Of a DNA stretch of 64,000 nt, positions 42,101 to 52,700 are shown piece after piece. Below the pieces are notes generated by a model. That model was not told the DNA's origin and did not search any database. It worked only from the letters and a program-made list of their open reading frames with translations. Each line of letters begins with the position of its first letter. Position 1 is the first letter of the stretch. This DNA comes from Plecoglossus altivelis. Its lineage: Eukaryota; Chordata; Actinopteri; Osmeriformes; Plecoglossidae. The translations under genes were made by a program, and so were the position numbers. The DNA is taken from NCBI GenBank assembly GCA_036571765.1, contig BROE01000020.1:11388607-11452606 (forward strand), written 5' to 3'.

Positions 42101-42734
42101 CAATCCCATCAGAGCCCCCCTTCCACTCGAGTTTGAGAGCAGTAAATGTCTGCCCCCCTTGATCGCCCAGCCTCCATTCGCACCACCACTCCTGCCCCCC
42201 GAGAGGATCAAAAAGAGCTACAGTTGCAGGCCAGTAAGTATATCAACACTCTTTTCTCACGCCTGGGTTAAGGAAGACCACGTAGACTTGTTGATGAGTG
42301 TGTGTTTACGTGTGAGAGAATGATGAGAAAGTAAAAGATGGTGAAGGGTGGTGGTGTGTATATGAGGTGAGTGAGAGAGAGAGAGAGACATAGAGAGAGA
42401 GGGAGAGAGAGAGAAATTAAGAGACAGAAGACAAAGATAAAGAAAATAGGTGACAAAAGAGAGATGAAGAGAGTTGAATGATGTGTTTGATTTGTGATAG
42501 ATAAGCTCACTTCCAGCTGGCGACTCTGACCTTGTCCTAACTTCCCTGAGAGAGGCCTTCCAAAAGAGATTTAAACTGCAAAACCGTTCAGGTAATTATA
42601 GATTTTTATCTCACCCACTATTTACTCCTGAATACTACTGTAGCAATTGGCCATTGTTTATGCCTTGTCTCATACCTTCAGGTACTGGGAACGACCTGTC
42701 GGAACAGGATTCAGAAAGTGGATTTAAGCTGTAA
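39173..42734 (+). CDS. WASP-family-like protein with WH1 domain, reduced C-terminus
   Basis: Proposed exons are 39173-39271, 39826-39966, 40464-40550, 40879-40966, 41249-41360, 41487-41523, 41720-41873, 42013-42233, 42501-42591 and 42682-42734, giving 360 residues. Residues 9-139 form a clear WASP-type WH1/EVH1 domain (YFLRLYSVK, LLWEQELYVPFKY, FFHTF, DCQAGINFADEAEAERF), the module that binds WIP. Residues 195-238 match the C-terminal, autoinhibitory part of the WASP GTPase-binding domain (LLSEAGFGEEDLKD ... GGLETIQKELRRKG). A Pro-rich segment follows (about 245-313), then a helix (323-343, LREAFQKRFKL) resembling the WASP C region (LMHVMQKR). I see no CRIB core, no WH2 motif and no acidic tail with tryptophan. 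Exons 5 and 6 are the least certain, having been chosen by phase and splice-site fit. No established symbol is recognised. Confidence 0.8.
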
Positions 42735-42931
42735 GAAAACCCAGAGGATGTACCTGGAAACCCGAAAGTGAAAAACCAAATATGTTTCATATATATTGCT
42801 TCGTGTGCATAGGGTCATTCACTTAAACCGATAAAAGACATTGTCGTGGTTAGTAGCCTGTCTCTGGAGTTGGATAAGTGAACCAGGAGCTTGGCCTGGT
42901 TATTGTCAAAATACAACCAATTCCATTTGAA

Positions 42932-42937
42932 AATAAA
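42932..42937 (+). other. Poly(A) signal of the WASP-like gene
   Basis: AATAAA about 200 bases after the stop, followed by a T-rich run. Only about 265 bases separate it from the ATG in the distal pfkfb4 first exon. Confidence 0.75.
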
Positions 42938-43202
42938 GATGATATTTACGTGATTGTTTTTTTTATTTTTTTTATTACTGACCTATCACCCTATCATTGC
43001 TGAGATTCTCAGGCTGCGCATCTGAGTACGCGCGCTCTAAAATATCCCTCAGAAGAATTTAGTTGGACGCGAGTGTCGAGCCCCTCAGTCCTCTCTACAC
43101 TTGACTTCATTGATTCCTACAAGCGCCGCTTCGAGACGTGCAGACTTGACGAAGCATTTACTACAACGCTTGGAACAAGTGTACATCTTTCAGACCTGGA
43201 CG

Positions 43203-43245
43203 ATGAGGGGTTCCTGCCGACCAAGAAACACGCGAGACAGGGCAG
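43203..43245 (+). CDS. pfkfb4: Distal alternative first coding exon of pfkfb4
   Basis: An ATG opens 14 codons (MRGSCRPRNTRDRA) and one extra base before a GTAGGT donor. The phase is the same as that of the proximal first exon, so it splices in frame to 51917 and gives a 451-residue form that lacks the PRELTQNPLKKIWMP segment. GACGTG, a possible HIF or bHLH core, lies just upstream at about 43136. Exon use is inferred; it has not been shown to be transcribed. Confidence 0.5.
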
Positions 43246-45079
43246 GTAGGTTACAACACCGTTGAATTCGATGCACAGTTCATGAACACATTTAATGTAG
43301 TATGTAATGTAGCAGTTTGAACGAGGACAGTCAATATGCAGCTATAGTGCGGGGGCTAACACACGGCTGACGAAGTAAACAAGACGGTCACGTAGGCATG
43401 GGTCAGTTTACAGGGCCGTATAGCATATTGAAAGAAAGAAAACGGGATGTCAGCACAAGGCTTTTACTGGAAAAATCCATGTCATTATTTCAACGATAAT
43501 ACATGAATTTGTTTTGACGACTATGTTATTTTAAGCTATCCTCTTACTAGCTAGCATTGCAAACTACAATAGCTAGCAAGGCAGTACTCTACATCCAGAG
43601 GTTGGTTACATGTTGCGTTTCCATTATGCGTAAATGTCATGCAACTTTTGTATTCAGTCTTCATTCATTCAACTATGATTTTTTATCAATACATCATGAG
43701 GACATCTTTATGTTGTACGTTGCAACTACAAGTAAGTTTGGTTCAAACAGATGGCAATTTTGCAATGCTCATTCATCGCCCAACACTGGTTAAAATTGAG
43801 CTTTCAGCCAACGGCTTGCTTAGTAGAGGGGATGTTGGGAGGGGTATCGAATGTGTACAGCAAAGCCACATGCTTATGTTGTTCTGTGTGTTATGGGGGT
43901 GGATTAAAGGCAGTAATATAGTTGAGACGCACTTTTTGTCAAATTTGCTGAAATAGACTTAACATCCTGATTGTAACCAATTCATCTAAAGGGTTGACAG
44001 TAAAATTTTATATATCCGATATTTGTGGGCGTCGTAGGACTGTAATGAACACGACCAATGACTTTAGTTCGCAAAGGAATGATTGGACAGCATTGACCGA
44101 ATGCAATGATTGGACGGCTTACTTGTCTGTCTACCTCCTGACACTAGTCAGGAAGCACGTTCATGTGTTATAGGAGTGACTTTCATAGGAGGGGGTGGGA
44201 AATTTCAGTTGGAATTCTGTCGAACTCAAGCCAAAATGTATATTTAGCATAACGTACTTATCTTGCTTTTTAATCTACGGACCTCAATTTGTTTGAGATG
44301 CTTATATAGCTACAAGTGAATGTTTTACTTTAAGTTCAGTCCTTGTATAAATGGGTGCTTATCGTGAGTCTTCATCCCATAGACCACCCAAACCTAGTAA
44401 ACAGGCTAGTTTGGATCCAGAGACTAAACCTAAATCTGACCGTTGATGTTACAGTCTCCTTGTTTGGTTTTGTCACCGTTTCCTGTTCCAAAACATCTTA
44501 GAGGTTTCGTTTCTCTGGTGTAGACGTTATCCAAGTGTAGGCAGACAATAAGTGCCTTGTCTTGTTTCAAAGGCGTCACCACCAAACATGATCTTAAGAT
44601 TGACTAAGTTTCACCTTAATGTCAGACAAGAATGGGTGTTAGATGTTGCAAATGTGTGACGTTAAACTGAATAACTCAGAACCACTATTTAATTATTTCA
44701 AAATTTTTCACCTCTGACATCAGTTTGGTTTCGAAAAGCCCCAGCCATTTTCTCAGGACATCGTGGTTAATAGTTTGGCCTATTTAATGTCACAGTTTGA
44801 CAAAATGGTATGACATAATCGGCTGTTGGCATTGTCAGTTTAAAACGTTGCTCTCACAGAAATGATGAAATAGTTGGCCATAGCCAATGGACGGACGTTA
44901 TAAGCACACACCCTGGAGCCTGACAGTCTAAATTTGACAATGTCTTTACCAGGCTGTGCACAGTTGATGGTAGTGTGAGTGCTAGATGGAATGAACCAAG
45001 CTCATAATGTGTTTAGGACAAGGGGTCGATCTCCCTCTGTTGGCAGTTTGGAGGTGGATAATACATGCATACTGTAAGC

Positions 45080-45560
45080 TAGCTACAAATGAATCATGAT
45101 TCACTGTCACCTTGGCATACATATTTAGTTATACGGTCATCTCTACTTGTATTCTTTGGCCAATCAACAGGCTGTGAGAATTTCCCAAGACCCACAGTAG
45201 AAGGACTTGGCTCCGTTTTTGAACCGGACCATCTCTATGAATTTAAACCATGGTTAGTAACTGCCAATCGACACCAGACTTACTGTCTGTCTGGATGCCT
45301 GGCCTGTTATTATACACACTAATAGGCCTTCATCCCTGTCTCCTTCATGACCACACAGGCTCTTTGTTACTAGCACACATGCTTGTTTTCTGAAAGGCAG
45401 CCTCACTGTCTACCTATCAATATGTTGTTCTTCTTGTTATTCGAAAATGATCCAGTGTTCAGGATTGGTTGATTTTTAAGGATTGGTTCATTTTTAGGAT
45501 TATGACACACCAATGGCATGGAACTTTAACTGAGCAATATCTCAGACATTAACTTTCTTT
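45080..45560. repeat. Copy 1 of a divergent direct duplication
   Basis: Shares an ordered set of short matches with 46795-47240: AATCATGATT, then CTGTTATT, ACTAATAGGCCTT, TCATCCCTGT and TATCTCAG, in the same order and with similar spacing. The identity is visibly imperfect, so the duplication is old. Confidence 0.65.
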
Positions 45561-46335
45561 TCAGAAGCAACTTGTTTATAAGGTTGTGAATGCCACACAA
45601 ATATACAATTATTAATGTAGCCTAGTGCTGATGGGACAAACTTGATAACAATCCCTGATTCAGTATAGGGGTAAATTTAGCTAAATGTTTTGCCCTTTGT
45701 CTTTCCCAAGCTTTGTTTATGCACTGTTGGCAGTTGTGTAGCTTTTAGCCTATGTAAGGTGTATGAGGGATGAACAAGGCTCATGATGTGTTGAGGAGGG
45801 GCCATTCTCTGTGTGCAGAGTGCAGTGAGAGAAGGCTGGTCTGAGCTAGGCTGGAAAGGGAGAGGATTAGTCATGGCAGGGCCTGGATCCCATAGAGAAC
45901 TGTGTAGCCATTGCACCAGGCTACCCACCCAGGACACTCATCTCAATGCATGGGCTGCCTAATGCCTAGACGGCAATCTCCCATGGCTTATAAATATCTC
46001 TATTTCTGTCTCAGATCTTCCCTTGCCCAAGCTCCCTTCTACTGAACAGTCTTGTCACAAAATCACAATATCGCAATACCACCTATCCTACTTTCTCTTT
46101 TTTTTAATGATCTTAGCTTCTTCTCTCTCTCCACCTGCCGGCCGGCCTGCTTGTCTGTCTGTCTGCTAGCCTCCCTCTATCTGTGTGAAAGTTCAAACCC
46201 ATGCTCTGAATCCCATTAAAGGCTCCAGGAAGAGATTTGTGTGTGCTGCATCTATGAGCGCTACAGCGTGTTTCAGGCTGTGTTTGTTGTTGTATTGTGT
46301 CTGTGACTGTGTCTGATCTTGAATCTGTTTGATGA

Positions 46336-46338
<3 letters not shown>

Positions 46339-46398
<60 letters not shown>
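46339..46398. repeat. (TG)n microsatellite
   Basis: About 60 bases of uninterrupted TG in pfkfb4 intron 1. Confidence 0.95.
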
Positions 46399-46400
<2 letters not shown>

Positions 46401-46794
46401 ATTCCCTCGAGCTCCAGGCTACCATTCAGACTGTTTTATTTCCATTCCCAATCTTACAGTGATGTTGCAAACTGAGACCAGACAAGGAAATGCAACGTAA
46501 ACACTCTTCATTACAAATAACAATCTTTTGTTAAATAACTATAACTTCTTTAATCTGGATGACAGGCAAGGACTGCATGTTGGCATCACATCGCACTGCT
46601 ACTACTAATGGGTGTTCCCCTGCTTGAATCAATATTAGTTGAAGGTCTGCTGGAGAGAATGGGTGATATTGCCCCAACTGTTACCATGGATGTGTGTCTG
46701 TGTATTAATCTACTTTTGAGGTCTGTGCTACTGAACCATATGTGATCCATATGTGGGAGCAGAGCAGTTAATAGGCAGACATGCGCTATGTACC

Positions 46795-47240
46795 GTAGCT
46801 GCAGACGAATCATGATTAAATGTCACCCGTGTGTACATATTCTCCCTACATATTTGTGGTACTGCCAGCTCTAATTGCATATTTTGGCAAAACTGACAAT
46901 GCCAAGGAACTAGGAAGGCTAAACTCTGCCGTGTGTTTTTGATCTGGAGCAGCTCTAACCTCAAACTATGGTGAGTAACTGTCCATTGAGACCAGATTCT
47001 ATCTGAAGGCCAGGCCTGTTATTGTACCCATTAATAGGCCTTGGCTTCATCCCTGTGTCCTTAATCACAGTACAGCTCTTTTGTTCCTTTGTTTACCTGA
47101 ATATAATCTCACCTTTGACCCATAAGTATGCTATTTTAAAAATGACAGCGTGTCCTGGGTCGGATTTATCTGGCTCCATCAGAACAATTTGAAAATGTGT
47201 ATCAGTCTGAAATATCTCAGTTCATTTTGGTGTCCAAGGG
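46795..47240. repeat. Copy 2 of a divergent direct duplication
   Basis: Partner of 45080-45560, with AATCATGATT, CCTGTTATTG, ATTAATAGGCCTT, TCATCCCTGTGTCCTT and ATCTCAG in the same order. The (TG)n tract lies between the two copies. Confidence 0.65.
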
Positions 47241-49774
47241 GTGTTGTCAACAGGGTGCTGAGCAAAAATACTATTTTCAATAATAATCTGTTCACAATTA
47301 AATCTGGATGCAGTTGAATAGAATTATACAGATACAACCAATCAGATGGACCAAAACATCATCTTGGTCCTCCTGTCTGAGAGCTCCATTGTCTGAATGG
47401 GAGGTTGGTCTGCCAGAGCACGTCAAACATATACTTGCAGATTCGTCTGGCTCTGTCAAGATTGGCACAGAAACCTAACTAACCAACTGTTCAAGCAGAG
47501 AAATGTAGCATATACAGGAGTAACCTGTTTGGGCTAGTATACCAAGCCATCCACGCAGCAAATGCCATGTCTGACACAAAGGCAAAACGTTACAAAGTTG
47601 ATCACAGAAACCCATTTTTAGCTTGCCCTTGTGCTTTGGACTAGTTGTTCCATCCGATCCCTCCCTTCCTCCAAATTGTGTAAATCGTGTCCAGAGGCTG
47701 TCTTGATGCGCAGCCTGTTAAGACTGAAGGATTATGATTATGATGAATAATGCAGAGGACACATGGGACATCTGTCCATCCTATCTACCTGTCAAGATGT
47801 CTTTGCAGGGGCTTGTTCTCAGTTTGAGTGGGAGTCTGAAAACGACCTCATGTACTGTGGGTATGGAGGAAAGATGGAAAACAAGCATTTAAAGAGCATG
47901 AACATGACTATGAAGCTGATAGAAAACAAGAGATTGTGCTGCCTTTGGGAAGCAAGATGTCTGCTCTCTCTATTTTAGTCTTAAGGGGCCTAGACAGCAT
48001 TAATCTCACTCTGTCATGTTTTGCTGTGCATCGTCACTGCTCTTGTATAGAGTGGGCATTCAAATGTATAAATCTTACTCAACAAGAACAGTGAGGGAGA
48101 GACTGCTATTTACACTAATCACTAAGTGGGTGTGCTTGTGTTCCTTTGTACAAATATACAAAGGAATGCATCAAAACTGTGACGATGCAGTGTGGGTGTC
48201 ATATTAAGGTTACATCACTGTTTTGGTTGAATGAAATGTACAAAACACACAAATTATAAGATTAATTCTGTTGACACACTAGACTAATAGTCTGGGACAG
48301 CCATCTGATGACAAGAACACTTGACAACTGTTGGAAGCAGAACCTCATGTGAACAGTACCACCTGCTGGAGCAACATTTACATTGCAACTTGTGTATTGG
48401 GCACATCTGCTTACTTTTCTAGTAGTAATTGTATAAAACACTTGGTACCTTCGACACACTCATTGTCCCCTTGGAACAGATAGATCAAATGCTTAGGAAT
48501 CAATAATCAATCAAATATGGGGAAATATTTGTTCTAAACAACAAGTACTTTGCTGTGTTTCTTTCAAATAGAAGTGCAATACAAGGGGAGTTTGATAAGG
48601 GAGGCTGGATGACCTGTTAGCATACCTGCGGTGCTGAGACACGCAGAGAGGATGAAGAGCAGCGCTGATTCAGAACATGAAGAAGCAAACTGAAGACACG
48701 GACGGGTTCACAATTCAGTATTTAGCGTTTTATATGTTGTACGCTGTGAGCTTTTACAGCCACGTAGAACAATAACACACTAGTAGGCTAGTTTTACCTC
48801 TAGAGTGTGTCTTATGTAACTTCTTAGCATTATGTAGCATTAACCAATATATTTCTGGTCATTTGTAACAGGCCACATGAGACAGAGATGGAGGTTACAG
48901 TATTCGGCATGCCATTTCGATCAGATAAAATGTTGCATTTGTATGAACTTATTGTATATTTACATTTGCAGTTTTCAAACATTCTAGGGAACTTTTATTC
49001 ATAACCTACCATGAATACACGTGTGTAGATCAGATCCCGTGCAACGAGCACGTCCTACAGATCAATGTATCAGACATTCTATTGGACGGTGCATTTTCTT
49101 TCCTCGTTTCTAATTGGTTACATTTACATCTACATTCGCTGTCCATGTGTGTTGTACATGGCCAGCTAAAACTGTTTTTCTCTCAAATTCCCCCCGCCCA
49201 TTTAAGTTACCCTTGCCTAGTGCCCCATGACTATACTAAATTACCGTGGTTAACTAGTTCACAGGCACAGTTAATCTTGTGAAAGGGGAGTCTTTATTCT
49301 TTGTTATCTTGCTATTGTTGGTTTAATGTTGGTACACCTGGAAATGTGGCGTTAGTAATGCGCAGTATGTATCACTTGTCAATGATCACTTCAAATGGAA
49401 CGTACAGCGACACAATAGACATTCTAAAGCATTCTATAAGGCAATGAATTTTCCAGTGCATTTTTTGACTATATAGGCTATACTATTACATTAACATCTT
49501 TACATATAAATGACATGTTTTTATTAAATACCTTAATGTTTAATAGGAAAAAAACGATTTATAGATACATTTCAGCGAAACATTTAAAGGTCGTCTCACA
49601 TCAATTTGTGCGCTCAGTTTAACGCTATTACGGTAATTATATGCCGATGTTTCTCAGCCGATATGACATCCAAACCCCGCTGCACCACTGTCACTGACTG
49701 TCCAGGTTCAGCCCGACAATATCCTGGTTAACTACCACTGTCTCAAAGAAACGGGACATGGTGCAGCAAAAAGG

Positions 49775-52700
49775 ATGACTTCCACCGAAGATGTTAGCTT
49801 GGCAAGAGGTCCACGGGAACTCACACAGAATCCTTTAAAGAAAATATGGATGCCTTGTAAAAATGGGCTTCCAGAAAAGCACATTTCACAGAGAAAGGGT
49901 GAGTTTTTGCTTTATTCTCCTGGCGTTTACCAACGACAACAAGGATGAGCATTTACACTGTCAAACATTTCTATACAGATCATTACAGTATCGCATGATA
50001 TTGGCGATTCCGTGTATATATACTACTCTGCTTATCATGGAAGTTTAAAGATTTCACAATTGAGATAAAGATATGCGGCACTGCGCACGCAGTAATTCTG
50101 CATTTTAAAGGTTTTCTTGCAATATTGCTTCATTTTATTCCTTCATGATTAATTCGAGTCTGCCACAATTTGAACTATTGACGATAAAATGCTAAACGCA
50201 TAAGCAAACGTTCATACGTTGCTTGCGTTCCTTTAATTTGACCAGGTGACTTACTCATGACAACGCACCAAATTGGCACGTGGCATCAGCCAATTTAATG
50301 TTGTGTAGCGCGTTATGTATAAACTAGCGTGCGTTCGTGCTTGTCTGGGACACGGAAGGGTTTTTGGCATAAGAGCCCCCTTTTTAGTGTATAAGTAGTT
50401 GTTTGTTTAGACCACCGTTTGTTGGTTTCCCAGCTGCATTGAGAAGGAACCAGTAGCCTCAACTATACGCCGCTACTATTGTTGGCCCGAATAACAGTCG
50501 CCTAGCGTTAGAACAACCTGTTGGGTGATGTAGAGCACTCTTACATTTCAAGTTTATATCCTCCCTTAAAATGTATATGTCAGTTTTTTTTAAGTGGGTG
50601 TCTCAACTATTATCAAAATGTACCAAAATATTTTATATCTCTATAGATATTTCAGAAAATACTGGAAATTACAAAGGGTGATGTATAATGCTTCAGCAGC
50701 AGTCTTCCCTCTGTTCTTCTGTTCGGCATCCCAGGAGGGCTGCTTATTTTTGCTGAGTCAAAGCTACACAGGAGCTGGAGTTTTAAGGAGGACTTGGCAG
50801 ACGAGTGTCTCTTGAGTGTCTTTATTGTTCACGCTGCCTGTCCACTTCCAACCCCACCTGATCCAGATACCCAGCTGATGTCCTCTTTGCTAGGCTAGGC
50901 TGGTGTCCTCTTTGCTAGGCTAGGCTGGTGTCCTCTTTGCGAGGCTAGGCGCTGAGGTCTGGGATCCTTTACTCTGGCAGTCACTCAGAGCTCCACCAGA
51001 ATAATGAATGTCAGTACTGTGAGATCAAAGAACCATGCTATGTGTGTATGCCCACACAAATCCTCAAGCCATATCTTTGATCAGTTAGTCAGTCGAAATA
51101 CTAGCTACCACAGAATTAGGGGGCCTCACAAAGACTGGTAACGTATGGTAAAGCGCACCTCTCAGATGTAATGGAAAGTCAAAGACCATGTCTGGACAAA
51201 TGGTCTCAGCTGAGTTCAGTTATACCTTCACTGTAATTGACTGTCACTGGATAGGCTGTCTCTGACAATGGATCTGTTATGGTGGAACCCCCCCCCCAAG
51301 GAATCTAGGTGGCCTCACAGTTCACATCAGCTTAATTACAGATAATTAGTAACATGGTGTGTGTTTTATAATGTGAGTCTGAAATTCACAGCACCATTTG
51401 TCAGAGGACAGTGCCTGCTGGAGTCCTTCAGATGTCTGATGTTCAGATATTCCGTCACAATCACCACTCAAACACAAAGGCCTCGTTCATGCTCTGCTGC
51501 TCTTCTCTCTGATTGACATTCTACCCTTCTCTTCAACCGTCCCTTTTCCAAACGTCTGTCCTCTAAATTTGTACTCACCTTCTGTGATGCTGTGATTAGG
51601 GTCTAGAAACCTCATGATGGCTAATCATTCCTAAAATGTTCAAATAGATTTAGCAACAGGTCCACAACAAATCCACCCTCGTGTAATCTCTGATTGTGTG
51701 TCCCTTACTACACCTCCCTTACCACACCTTACCATGCCCTTTTGAATGAAGGAGATGAAACATTCACAGTTCACTAGGTCTCCAGCAGGATCCAGATTAC
51801 TTTAGGCATGAACACGTCCACGTCTCACCTACATACCGTACAAAGCCCTCATATTCACTATGCATACAATAGGCACCGTCATTAAACCCCTTCTTCTTCC
51901 CCTCCCAATGTGTCAGTATGTATGACCAACTGTCCCACCGTCATCGTGACGGTCGGACTGCCAGCCAGAGGGAAGACCTACATCTCGAAGAAGCTGACTC
52001 GCTACCTCAACTGGATAGGTGTACCTACCAAAGGTAACTACTCATACCCACACAGACACAGTAGGGCACACACCATTAATGGGTCCCATACACTTGTGAT
52101 TATTTGTTTGTTTGTCAGAGTTCAATGTGGGCCAGTACAGAAGAGAGTGTGTGAAGATTTACAAGTCTTTTGAGTTTTTCCGTCCTGACAATGAGGAGGG
52201 CCTGAGGATCAGAAGGTGAGTCCAGGGCAGAAGCAGCAGCTCTGTCACCCAGTCACACCCCTGCCTTCTGCCCACTACACTCACATGGTATAAAGCCTCC
52301 TGGGTTTTCTGCAGAACTACAAAATACACATTTGCATACATTTCTTTGCCACAGACAGTGTGCGTTGGCGGCTCTGAATGATGTCCGTCAGTACCTGAGT
52401 GTGGAGGGAGGGCAGGTGGCGGTGAGTAGACCAGACCAGTCCTCCCATGCCTGCATTTTATAATAGTGTTCTATTCTATATAGACTGATTCAAGATTAGC
52501 TTCTGTAACCAGGCAGTGCTCAATTTGTTTTACTGCAGGTGTTTGATGCTACAAATACCACTAGGGAGAGGAGAGGAACCATCACTAGGTTTGCTGAGCA
52601 GAATGGCTTTAAGGTATGTCACCAAGACGCAAGGAAAAGTTGCTAAGGAAAAGTTTGGCATTATTTGGTACTACTGCTTGTTAGTGTTACGCTGGTAACG

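Larger units (their letters stand above)
43246..49774. other. Interval between the two pfkfb4 first exons (intron and proximal promoter)
   Basis: About 6.5 kb without recognisable coding sequence. It contains an old, divergent duplication (45080-45560 against 46795-47240), a second, shorter pair of similar segments (about 44990 and 45765), a long (TG)n tract, and an E-box palindrome (ACACGTGT near 49017) about 755 bases before the proximal start. Confidence 0.65.

Noticed and set aside
47763..48207. Open frames in pfkfb4 intron 1 (71 and 63 codons)
   Set aside because: No family similarity, no matching splice sites and ordinary intronic composition.
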